Origin: Thermodesulfovibrionales bacterium | GTDB taxonomy: Bacteria > Nitrospirota > Thermodesulfovibrionia > Thermodesulfovibrionales > SM23-35 | NCBI GenBank assembly: GCA_031082155.1 | Contig: JAVHLL010000008.1 | Location: 1 to 64,000, forward strand | Direction of reading: 5' to 3' | Length of the DNA: 64,000 nt | Part shown: positions 40,663 through 50,601 of the stretch, in pieces | Layout of the letters: every line of letters begins with the position of its first letter | Numbering within the stretch: the first letter of the stretch is position 1 | The notes under the pieces: model-generated | What the model was told of the DNA's origin: nothing | The model's database searches: none | The model's input: only the letters and a program-made list of their open reading frames with translations | Position numbers and translations under genes: made by a program

Positions 40663-41793
40663 TCACCGTTTTTTCAAGAATACCAGTATCGGATTCATGA
40701 GATAGTATGCATAGACTTTTTTTGAATTTGAAGGCAGTCCATAGCGGAGCCGGATTTCTCCCATGCCGGGGAAAAATCGCCTGGCAGTGACTTTTGCAAA
40801 GTCCGCGGGTGAGTCGAGAAGCAAGGTATAGAGGAACATGATGAGGTGGGGCCTTTCGGTTTTAACGAATATCCCTTCAAGTATCCTCCTGCTGAAATAT
40901 TCGTGTCCACGAACATGTATGCTCAGGATATCTCCATGTACCGGTGCCCCGAACAGTTCATGGAGAAGGGTAAGCGTGAAGACCGTGACCCTTTCCATTC
41001 TATAGGTCCGGGAAAAGCGAAGGAACTTATCCCAGTCTATTTCATTGGTATATTTCCGAATAAACTCTGAGATGAAAATGATAAACTTCAGAGGACTGAA
41101 GCCGTGGTCGAAGAGACGGAATATCGCATACAAAAGATATCGCTCCGGCGACAAGGTATTTAGCCGAATGCCGGAATATTCAACAGCGCCGGCCTCCTCC
41201 CACCAGAATCCGGGAGGCGACTGGAAGTAACGTTTCACAAGATTCCAGTGGAGTTCAAGGAAATAATTGTCTTTTCTGTAGACGAAGTGGTAATGATTCG
41301 ACAGCATATCCTCTTCACTGAGTCCTTCGAGCTTGCCATATCCCGCTTCAGCAAGGATTTCCTCAGCTTTTGATAGATCTTCCATTTTGACAAGTATGTC
41401 GATATCGGTGGCAGGATAGAGGCCGGGATTGCCGAAAATTATCTCGGATGCAAGCGAACCCTTAAGGGGTATTGCATCCACGCCGCCCTTTTCAAAGAAG
41501 CGAAGTACCCTGATCATCTCCTCCGCATTCAGGACATTGTTTCTGACTGAGTAGAGATAGGCATTCCTGAACCGTTCAATGGTTTCTCCGGGAATATTCT
41601 CAAAAACCCTCAGGTTTTCGTAAATAACCGGTGCCACCTCGTTCATCGCCGCGCATTCAAAAATCCGGTCAAAGTCGACGGGATGTATTTTATCCGTCAA
41701 AAGTGCACCGATCCCCCGTAAAACATCAGCGGATGGATTTAAGACAGACAGAGACAGGAGAAGCTTTTCTTCAGGTGATAAATTATAGTTCAT
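40663..41793 (-). CDS. nucleotidyltransferase-family protein (NTP_transf_5-like)
   Basis: 376 aa; GVDAIPLKGSLASEIIFGNPGLYPATDIDILVKMEDLSKAEEIL. Confidence 0.8.
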   Translation of the reverse strand: MNYNLSPEEKLLLSLSVLNPSADVLRGIGALLTDKIHPVDFDRIFECAAMNEVAPVIYENLRVFENIPGETIERFRNAYLYSVRNNVLNAEEMIRVLRFFEKGGVDAIPLKGSLASEIIFGNPGLYPATDIDILVKMEDLSKAEEILAEAGYGKLEGLSEEDMLSNHYHFVYRKDNYFLELHWNLVKRYFQSPPGFWWEEAGAVEYSGIRLNTLSPERYLLYAIFRLFDHGFSPLKFIIFISEFIRKYTNEIDWDKFLRFSRTYRMERVTVFTLTLLHELFGAPVHGDILSIHVRGHEYFSRRILEGIFVKTERPHLIMFLYTLLLDSPADFAKVTARRFFPGMGEIRLRYGLPSNSKKVYAYYLMNPILVFLKKR

Positions 41794-41957
41794 AGCTCAT
41801 GGCTCATAGTTCATGGCGATCATCTCTTTGCTGCTTGCAGTATTTCCTTTTTGTTTTTTTTACCGTTTTTCATGACTTGCCAGCTTGAACGCTCGTTAGC
41901 CATTTCTCTATTTCCCTTCTTCAGGGGGCAACGTGATATAATCTATTGTAAAAATAA

Positions 41958-42962
<1,005 letters not shown>

Positions 42963-43030
42963 CCCGGTTTAAACCCTCTGGGGTTACAATAAAGCAAGAC
43001 CTGTCCCAAAGTGCGACTACACCAAGTTGC

Positions 43031-43075
43031 CCTGACCAAATACTTACACCTCGGAGGTGTAAGTATTTGGTCAGG
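43031..43075. repeat. perfect long palindrome (REP-like) at 3' end of RAYT
   Basis: cctgaccaaatacttacacctc-g-gaggtgtaagtatttggtcagg, 22-bp perfect arms. Confidence 0.85.
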
Positions 43076-43727
43076 ATTCCAGGGACAACTCTTTTAAACT
43101 CGCTAACTCGCGCTGGTAATCTTTTCTCGAAGAAACAAACTTTTTATACTCTTCAGGGACTATATGCAAAAGATTTGCATAATTACATATAGGTTTATCC
43201 GCCTGTTTTTCGCCAAGATATTCGTTAGAAGAAGAAAAACTCCATTCATGGGGATCTTCGACGAGATTAGTGGTCACAGGATTTAAATGCAGATAGCGGG
43301 TTAAATGAAGCAACTGTTCATCTGTTCCAACTTCAACATTTTTGAATTTGCTTTCCCACAAGGGACCTTTTCTTTTGTTTTTAACGTTAAAATAACGTGT
43401 ATAGCTGTTCAGGACCTTGCCCATAAAAATTGAAATGCCGTCTTTTTTCACCTGCTTTAAAATCAGATGGATATGAGTAGGCATAAAACAATAGGCAATA
43501 ATTTCAACTATATTGTCTTTCGAACTAAAATACCTTTGATAAAAACTTTCCTTATTTTTAATGTCAGAATAAATTGAGAACCTTACCGGCGGATTTTCAA
43601 CCTTGTAATAGCTCAGCATACTGCTCATCCTCTGATAGTCTGTCTCATTTTTAAATACCTCAAACCTTGCGATGCTTTTCGTAAATGTATGATAAACCCT
43701 GCCGTCCAGTAAAGGATATTTCCGCAT
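43071..43727 (-). CDS. REP-associated tyrosine transposase (RAYT / Y1_Tnp, IS200-like)
   Basis: 218 aa; YHTFTKSIARFEVFKNETDYQRM, IAYCFMPTHIHLILKQ (HUH), RYFNVKNKRKGPLWESKFKNVEV, YLHLNPV. Stop codon lies inside palindrome 43031-43075. Confidence 0.9.
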   Translation of the reverse strand: MRKYPLLDGRVYHTFTKSIARFEVFKNETDYQRMSSMLSYYKVENPPVRFSIYSDIKNKESFYQRYFSSKDNIVEIIAYCFMPTHIHLILKQVKKDGISIFMGKVLNSYTRYFNVKNKRKGPLWESKFKNVEVGTDEQLLHLTRYLHLNPVTTNLVEDPHEWSFSSSNEYLGEKQADKPICNYANLLHIVPEEYKKFVSSRKDYQRELASLKELSLES

Positions 43728-43747
43728 AGTCTGTATTTTACCTTACC

Positions 43748-43764
43748 TACACCTCGGAGGTGTA
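43748..43764. repeat. REP-like palindrome copy 2 (5' side of RAYT)
   Basis: tacacctc-g-gaggtgta, sharing core with 43031-43075. Confidence 0.75.
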
Positions 43765-43765
43765 T

Positions 43766-44839
43766 TTAGTGAAGCAGGGATTCGTATTTGCTGATCACAA
43801 TAGCCCAATTGTATTTTTCCTGTAATATTTTCTCATAGTATTTGAATATTTTTTCTTTGTCGATCTCTTCAAAGTCTTTTTCCATAAAATCGATCTGCTT
43901 GCTCAATTCCTTCTTATCTTTATAGTAATATCCATATTCCCTTAAGACCTCGCGATTATAGGGGACGTCATATGCCAGCACGATGTTCCTGCTTGAAATT
44001 GCCTCCAGGAGTGAAGGGTTTGTTCCTCCAACACTGTGTCCGTGGATATATGCAAACGCATTTGCTCTCAGAGCATAAAGCTTAGGCCTGTCATAAATGG
44101 GCCCTGTGAATATAACCCGTTCTGACGGGGATTCTTCCGTCTCTTTCAGGTTGCTCACAATAATTAATTTTTTTTGACTCTTTGATTGCAGAAACCCCTG
44201 AGTACTTATATCAAAATTATTCTCCGGGACATGTCTGCCGACAATCAGGTAGTAGCCGTTTTTTTCAAGCTGATATTTCTCCTTGAGCTGCTGCCAATCC
44301 TGCGGTTGATAGGAACACACATCCACGCCATAGGGGATGAACTCATATTTCTTGTTGTATTCCGATACAACATATTCACCGATTGCAACAGCATCCGCAA
44401 CTACAACATCAGCCCATTTGACCGCCATGCGTTCAAGAGACTTTAACGCAAACTTTATGAACCCTCCCCAGCGTGAACGCTTCCATTCCAGCCCGTCAAC
44501 ATTGACAAGAGTCCTCATCCCACGGATTTTAGGGAGCCACATCAGCAGACCGCCGGAAACACCAAGAAAAATAATTGCATCGTTTTTCTCGCTGAACGTA
44601 CTGCGGAGAATCGAAAGACTGCTCATCGAGACTTTTTCGAGGGAGGACAATTTTGAAGCTTTAATGAAGATCCGTTTTATCTTCGGGGCTGAAAACGGGA
44701 TGTCCTGAAACTCCGGGAGAGAATATACAAAAACTTCGTGGCCATATTCCACAAGTCCCTCCGCCAGTACTTCCGCAAAGGTTTCAAACCCCCCGTATCT
44801 GGCAGGGATACCACGGGAACCGATGATGGCTACTTTCAT
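43766..44839 (-). CDS. glycosyltransferase (DUF1972 N-terminal domain type)
   Basis: 357 aa; MKVAIIGSRGIPARYGGFETFAEVLAEGLVEYGHEV, GTNPSLLEAISSRNIVLAYD. Confidence 0.9.
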   Translation of the reverse strand: MKVAIIGSRGIPARYGGFETFAEVLAEGLVEYGHEVFVYSLPEFQDIPFSAPKIKRIFIKASKLSSLEKVSMSSLSILRSTFSEKNDAIIFLGVSGGLLMWLPKIRGMRTLVNVDGLEWKRSRWGGFIKFALKSLERMAVKWADVVVADAVAIGEYVVSEYNKKYEFIPYGVDVCSYQPQDWQQLKEKYQLEKNGYYLIVGRHVPENNFDISTQGFLQSKSQKKLIIVSNLKETEESPSERVIFTGPIYDRPKLYALRANAFAYIHGHSVGGTNPSLLEAISSRNIVLAYDVPYNREVLREYGYYYKDKKELSKQIDFMEKDFEEIDKEKIFKYYEKILQEKYNWAIVISKYESLLH

Positions 44840-44857
44840 GTTGCTTTTGAGACTTAC

Positions 44858-44880
44858 CTACACCTCCGAGGTGTAGGTTT
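44858..44880. repeat. REP-like palindrome copy 3, at 3' end of a glycosyltransferase gene
   Basis: acctacacctc-c-gaggtgtaggt; encodes the C-terminal TYTSEV* of the 44858-46069 CDS. Confidence 0.75.
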
Positions 44881-46069
44881 TATGGGGGGTTTTTTCAATG
44901 ACTTCCCGATATATATCCATCAGCATCTCATAATTCTTATCCGGAGTATATTTTTCCTCGTATTCCCTCCGTGCATTCTGGCCCATCCGTTTGCATTCCT
45001 CTGGATTAGTCCAAAGCCATCTAACCTTTTCGGTAAGCTCCTGGGTATTCATCGGAGTAAATAAAAGTCCGGTAACCTTATCCTTTACGATATCAGCCAT
45101 GGCGCCGAGATTGGATGCGATCACCGGTTTGCAGTGCGAAAATGCCTCTATGATTGTAAGACCAAACGTTTCATACCAGATAGAAGGCATTATGAGAAAT
45201 CTGGCATTGTTGAGAATCTTTCTGCATTCAAGATATGGCTTATATCCAATGAAATCTATATTCTTTATATTCAGATCATTCACGAGGGACTTAAAATCCT
45301 TTGCGTCCGGTCCATCTCCGACGATCTTCAACGGGATATCAGGCAGGTTTTTCCATGCACCGATTAGAGTCCGCACCCCTTTTTCTTCGCCGAGTCTTCC
45401 AATAAAAACAGCATAATCACCATATTGGTATTTTTCCTTTTCATACGTATCATCGACAAAATTCGGCTTTATAAAAAGCTTCGTCTCATCAAAGCCTGCT
45501 TCAAGATATATTTTTCTCTGTGATTCAGTAAGGCAGATATACCCGTCAATTTTTTTTTTGAAAGTCTTTAAATACCAGTGTAATTTAAGCATGAATGCGA
45601 CAGGAATCGACTGAAGATTTGAACCCTTGAAGCACCCATATTCAACACTCTTGAAAAAAGCCCCGCCTTTGCATTCGTTACAAATCTTTCCACTTCTCAT
45701 CAGGAAAGCCATCGGGCACAAATACCTGAAATCGTGAAGAGTTTGAATGATAGGTATGCCTGCTGAATCCGCTGCGTAAAAGACCGAGGGGGAAATGAAA
45801 GGAAAGAAATTATGGAGATGAATAATATCCGGGTTTTCTTTAAGAAGAAGCTGTTTGATTTTTTTGTAGTAAATGAAAGACCATGGAACCTGGAGAATAG
45901 TGGAAAGTTTTTTCAGAGGACTTGCGTTATCGAACTCGTCATTCGAAGGATTTATTTTAAAAACAACGTTTTCATATTGCTCTAAAAGTTTTGATTCTTT
46001 GCTGAATACTATATCATCCCCACTGGAAGAACCAGAACGGTGTGAGTTATGAATCAGGAGTGCCTTCAT
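44858..46069 (-). CDS. glycosyltransferase family 4
   Basis: Start placed at MKALLIHNSHRSGSSSGDDIVFSKE; PDIIHLHNFFPFISPS, GRLGEEKGVRTLI, MPSIWYETFGLTIIEAFSHCKPVIASNLGAM. Track extends to 46108. Confidence 0.9.
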   Translation of the reverse strand: MKALLIHNSHRSGSSSGDDIVFSKESKLLEQYENVVFKINPSNDEFDNASPLKKLSTILQVPWSFIYYKKIKQLLLKENPDIIHLHNFFPFISPSVFYAADSAGIPIIQTLHDFRYLCPMAFLMRSGKICNECKGGAFFKSVEYGCFKGSNLQSIPVAFMLKLHWYLKTFKKKIDGYICLTESQRKIYLEAGFDETKLFIKPNFVDDTYEKEKYQYGDYAVFIGRLGEEKGVRTLIGAWKNLPDIPLKIVGDGPDAKDFKSLVNDLNIKNIDFIGYKPYLECRKILNNARFLIMPSIWYETFGLTIIEAFSHCKPVIASNLGAMADIVKDKVTGLLFTPMNTQELTEKVRWLWTNPEECKRMGQNARREYEEKYTPDKNYEMLMDIYREVIEKTPHKTYTSEV

Positions 46070-46739
46070 CCCTCTTCTTAATAAGCCTGGCTGGATTTCC
46101 AGCAACAATCTCTTTACTATTTACGGATTTATTTATGATACTTCCGGCTCCAATGATGGCACCTTCTTTTATTACCACTCCTCCCAGAACTACAACATTT
46201 GCACCTATCCAAACATTATTTTCAATGGTTACAGGAATTTGTAATATACCTTGTTCTTTTATAACCGCGTCTATGTCCTCATAATTATGTTTCTCGGTTA
46301 TTATTGTTACATTAGGACCTATAAGCACATTTTCACCTATTTCAAGTCCTCCGGTAGCTCCCAGGAAACAATTGTTATTACAGGAACTTCTTGTTCTCAT
46401 AATAAAATAACCTTGATATGAAGATACATTACCAGTTCTTAAATAGGTATTCCTTCCCAATGTGCAATAATCCTCTATTATGATTCCCTTTTGAGAACTT
46501 GCATCAATATAAGAACCGTCATGAATAGTTGCGAATTTCCCAAGCTTTATTCTTTTCTTGCATTTAACACAAACGTTCTTTCCGATAAAACAAAATCTTC
46601 CAAATCGAAAGAACCCCCTCAAGAGCATTATTCCTCGTTCGAGGATATATTCATAAAATACATCATCAGGCAATTGCTGTAGATTATTAATCTCAGGCAA
46701 TTTTTCCTTAAATAAACTAACAATTATTTTTTTAAGCAT
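46047..46739 (-). CDS. acyltransferase, left-handed beta-helix (hexapeptide) family
   Basis: 230 aa; VTIENNVWIGANVVVLGGVVIKEGAIIGAGSIINKSVNSKEIVAGNPARLIKKR. Confidence 0.88.
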   Translation of the reverse strand: MLKKIIVSLFKEKLPEINNLQQLPDDVFYEYILERGIMLLRGFFRFGRFCFIGKNVCVKCKKRIKLGKFATIHDGSYIDASSQKGIIIEDYCTLGRNTYLRTGNVSSYQGYFIMRTRSSCNNNCFLGATGGLEIGENVLIGPNVTIITEKHNYEDIDAVIKEQGILQIPVTIENNVWIGANVVVLGGVVIKEGAIIGAGSIINKSVNSKEIVAGNPARLIKKRDEGTPDS

Positions 46740-47889
46740 TAAATCCTTTGAGATTTTTCTCTATTAAATATTCGAGTAATTTTATCATTGACGCCCATAC
46801 CTTATTGGGGCGCTCCTCTGTGTTTTCCCATCTTGCCCAGAGGTCACCTATTGTAATCATATCCAAGAGGTATAATGGCAGAAGTTTTTCAATGAGACTC
46901 CTATCGATACATACCTTATCAGTATATTCAATAAAGAAATTCTCGTTCTGCCGAAAATATCTAAAAGCATTTAATGGAGAAACATCATATTTAAGCGTAA
47001 AAAAAGTAAATAGAATATATGCATATGCATCCCACAATGGCAATCCGTTCTCTTCCATTAATTCCCAATCAACCAATAAAACAGCATTCGTTGTGCAATT
47101 CGTAATTAAATTCCACGGCTTAAAATCATAATGCACTAAGCATAATGGTATTCTCACATCATTCATTGTGTCATATAAATTTATTGTTCTAATACACAAG
47201 TCCCTTATATTTTGATCCTGTATTTTGAATATTTTCGATTTTATATTTAAATAAATCTTTGTTTCATTCAGTCTTTCCTCTTCAGACCTAGTTACTCTAA
47301 ACAATTCAATCAATATTTCCAGGATACTGCTGTTTCTCTTTTTTACATCAAATGGTCTATATTGAGATGGACAGTTCATTACAAAGTAGTACATTCTGCT
47401 TTTCTCTGCTGACTTCATAATTTTGGGAATTTCAAGATTCTTAAATTCGATATTTGCAATTTTGTTTAAGTTAATTATTTCTTTTCCTATGCTTTTCTTG
47501 CCAAAATCATCAAGAGCCAGTTTGATAATGCCTTCACACTCACCATTATTATTTAATACTTGTATGATGATTTTTTGATAAGAAGGGACATATAAATTGA
47601 ATTTTTTATTAGCCATTCCTATTTCGTTAATAAATTCAGGTACAGATATCATATTTTCATCGTTAACATTTCTATTTATTAGATATTGTGTTTTTTTAAG
47701 CAAATTATATGAATGGCTAAGGAAAGCTTTTTTAACTTTACTCCTAAAAGTTAACGCAGGATAGAAATTCAACCCAGCTAAAAATATCCGTTTATTTTCT
47801 AGCGAAAGAAGATATTTAGGTGGAGTCTGTGAAGGCAAGGCAATATAATTTGACCAATAATCAGATTTCGATTTCACTGTATAAGTCAA
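46732..47889 (-). CDS. APH-like phosphotransferase/kinase
   Basis: 385 aa; kinase motifs LVHYDFKPWNLITN and LVDWELMEENGLPLWDAYAY. Confidence 0.65.
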   Translation of the reverse strand: MTYTVKSKSDYWSNYIALPSQTPPKYLLSLENKRIFLAGLNFYPALTFRSKVKKAFLSHSYNLLKKTQYLINRNVNDENMISVPEFINEIGMANKKFNLYVPSYQKIIIQVLNNNGECEGIIKLALDDFGKKSIGKEIINLNKIANIEFKNLEIPKIMKSAEKSRMYYFVMNCPSQYRPFDVKKRNSSILEILIELFRVTRSEEERLNETKIYLNIKSKIFKIQDQNIRDLCIRTINLYDTMNDVRIPLCLVHYDFKPWNLITNCTTNAVLLVDWELMEENGLPLWDAYAYILFTFFTLKYDVSPLNAFRYFRQNENFFIEYTDKVCIDRSLIEKLLPLYLLDMITIGDLWARWENTEERPNKVWASMIKLLEYLIEKNLKGFNA

Positions 47890-49099
47890 CCATTTTCTTG
47901 CCGAGTTTCTCCCATGTATATGATTCTAAGAGGGCTTCTTTTGCTTTCAAGGCAATTCTATTTCTCAACTCTTTATCGTTAGCAAGCATAAGTAAACTAT
48001 CAGATAGATCTTCTATGACCTGTTGAGGGGCTTCAACATTAATTTTCAGACCATTGTCATCACTTAAGATTATATCTTGCCCCCCTTTTTTTAAACATAC
48101 TATAGGAATTTCCATCATAATAGCTTCAAATATAGCCCATGAACCTCCCTCTTTAAAGCTCGTTGAAAGATATATGTCACTTCGTGACAATTGTTGAAAT
48201 ACCTCCTTTCGCTCCAGCCACCCAGTAAAATGGATATATTCATTAAGTTCATTTTCTTTACAGTATGATATTAATTTTGCTTTCTCACTGCCATCGCCTA
48301 TTATCATCATCTTAAAGGGCAAATGATATTTTTTGCTAAATTGTCCGATAGTCTTCAATGTAATTAAATTTATCTTTGAATGTATGAATCTTCCAACAGT
48401 AATGATTCTCAATTCTTTGTTTTGCTCCTTTGATTTGTTTTCTGTTTTTCGAAATTCGACCAACTCTGGAGGTACGCCAGTTTCTAAAAACATCTTTGTT
48501 TTATCCCTAAATAATTTCGGGATCATTGCAAAGGTTTCTTTATCACGCACCAGTACAAGATCAGCTTTTGCAATCCCCACGTAAAGCAATGGATTAAGAA
48601 TATAAATTGCCTGTACCGTATGCCTTACCAATTCCTTGAATTTTCCTCTGAGAGATAATTCACCCCAAAAATTTACAGGCACATTTCCCCCACCACCGAT
48701 AGGCCCAAAAATAAATTTAGTTGGCACTGCAAAAATAAAAGTTGGCAATAATATACTTCCGAAAGTAATATAATGCACCAGATCGAATTTAATTCTTCTA
48801 TGCCATTTTAAAGCTACAAATAGAGAGGCGAATTGCCACAGTGTATAATAAATATAAAGTCCTTTCTCACCTTTTTTCCAAAGTCTCATCCATTTCGGCA
48901 AATCAAAATAGATAAAATGTAAATTGTTATATTTTTCTTTCTCTATTTCTTTCTCTATAAGTTTTTTATTAGATAATCTTGTTAAAACCCAAACATCATG
49001 GTACTTTGAAATTTGCAGGGACCAATTCCATCCAACACCTCGTTCTGAACTAAATCCAGGCTCACAAGAATAAGCAGATAATAGTATTTTTAATTTCAT
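47861..49099 (-). CDS. glycosyltransferase family 4
   Basis: 412 aa; LLSAYSCEPGFSSERGVGWNWSLQISKYHDVWVLTR, ITVGRFIHSKINLITLKTIG, STSFKEGGSWAIFEAIMMEIPIV. Confidence 0.9.
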   Translation of the reverse strand: MKLKILLSAYSCEPGFSSERGVGWNWSLQISKYHDVWVLTRLSNKKLIEKEIEKEKYNNLHFIYFDLPKWMRLWKKGEKGLYIYYTLWQFASLFVALKWHRRIKFDLVHYITFGSILLPTFIFAVPTKFIFGPIGGGGNVPVNFWGELSLRGKFKELVRHTVQAIYILNPLLYVGIAKADLVLVRDKETFAMIPKLFRDKTKMFLETGVPPELVEFRKTENKSKEQNKELRIITVGRFIHSKINLITLKTIGQFSKKYHLPFKMMIIGDGSEKAKLISYCKENELNEYIHFTGWLERKEVFQQLSRSDIYLSTSFKEGGSWAIFEAIMMEIPIVCLKKGGQDIILSDDNGLKINVEAPQQVIEDLSDSLLMLANDKELRNRIALKAKEALLESYTWEKLGKKMVDLYSEIEI

Positions 49100-49134
49100 C
49101 TTTGATATTTCTTGTAATAAAAGGATTTTGAACG

Positions 49135-50562
49135 TTATGTTAATTCTCTTCGAGGATAAGTCTTCCTACTGATATCATATTTAGAAACAATGGATATAAT
49201 TATCGAATATACAATAATAACCGGTGTATTTAAACCACCAATGCCATAATCTATGAAGCAATCAAACATTATAATAATTAATATTGCTACCATTTCTAAA
49301 AAATAATATCTATTAAAATTATCTTCTAACAAATAGTTTTTAAATATTTTATTAAATAAGAAAAATAGTGATAGTAATAGTATTAATAGTCCAAATAGCC
49401 CCAATCCTATTAATACCTGAATAAATGAATTATGTGCCATCGTTATTGTAAAACCTTCAGATGTCTTGAAAATAATTCCATCGGTATCCATCATTTGATA
49501 ACCGACGCCAATCAAAGGACTTTTAGGAAATACAAACTGCAATAAATCTTTCCAGACGGTTAATCTTCCAGTCAATGAAACAACACTATCAATAGAATCT
49601 CCTTTCAGTGCAAACTCAAATATTGAAGCCCAGTATAAGGAACCAATAAGAAAAACTAACGGAGCTAATATACATAATAAACTGAAGATTCTGATAGCTT
49701 TCTTCTCTCTACTGCCCAAAAATATAAATATACTAGCGAATAAAGTACCGAGTATTGCTCCTCTACCTGCCGTTTTGAATAATGTAAATGATAATATTAT
49801 TGCAAATCCATAATAATATATTATGTTCTGCCTTATTGTTTTTCTTTTATTTAAAATTGTATTAACAACTGGGATAAATAATATGCCTGCAATTACAGCA
49901 AGCATATTTGGATCAATTATCTTTCCCCCTAAAGCATGAAAAGTGGGGCCTTGAGGACCATAGCGAGGTTTTAATACATAACTTGGTTCAATTAAATAGA
50001 TAACCCAAATAATTACTATTAATAATGACAATGCAAAATACAGTAAAGATAATCCCTCTTGAATATAATTGGTTTTTTTCACTATGACAATACTCATAAT
50101 AATAAAGGACAATAATTCAACTCCACGCGAGAGAGAATAAACCGGCATATGAGAATAAATTGCTGAAATGCACGCTAAAAATGCAAATAATAAAAAATAA
50201 AATGTTGGTTTATCATATAACATTTTCTTTTCTTTCATTTTTACAAGTAAGATGATAAAAACTATCAATATAAAACCTCGAATAGACATTTTTATCCAAG
50301 TTATTGGGTCAGCAGTTACAAAAGAAGTAAAAAGGGTTTTTTGTTGAACGTTTAGAAATACAACAAAACTTAAATAGAACAGCAGAGATGTAAAATCAAA
50401 TTTCACTTGAAATCTTTTTTTAATAAATATTATGAGAGTGATACAGGTCAAGAATGCTATAAAAATATTTACTGCTAACCATCGCTCATTAAACAATACA
50501 TTTAATACGATAAGCCCTGTTATTACAGCAAGCAGGACACTATATAGCTCTTTTTTTTGCAT
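49135..50562 (-). CDS. O-antigen ligase/polymerase-family membrane protein
   Basis: 475 aa, multi-TM; TAGRGAILGTLFASIFIFLGSREKK, PLIGVGYQM, TMAHNSFIQVLIGLGLFGLLILLL. Confidence 0.85.
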   Translation of the reverse strand: MQKKELYSVLLAVITGLIVLNVLFNERWLAVNIFIAFLTCITLIIFIKKRFQVKFDFTSLLFYLSFVVFLNVQQKTLFTSFVTADPITWIKMSIRGFILIVFIILLVKMKEKKMLYDKPTFYFLLFAFLACISAIYSHMPVYSLSRGVELLSFIIMSIVIVKKTNYIQEGLSLLYFALSLLIVIIWVIYLIEPSYVLKPRYGPQGPTFHALGGKIIDPNMLAVIAGILFIPVVNTILNKRKTIRQNIIYYYGFAIILSFTLFKTAGRGAILGTLFASIFIFLGSREKKAIRIFSLLCILAPLVFLIGSLYWASIFEFALKGDSIDSVVSLTGRLTVWKDLLQFVFPKSPLIGVGYQMMDTDGIIFKTSEGFTITMAHNSFIQVLIGLGLFGLLILLLSLFFLFNKIFKNYLLEDNFNRYYFLEMVAILIIIMFDCFIDYGIGGLNTPVIIVYSIIISIVSKYDISRKTYPRRELT

Positions 50563-50601
50563 GTAATTTTCTAATTGATAGCTGTTATGTCACTGCTTTT
50601 A

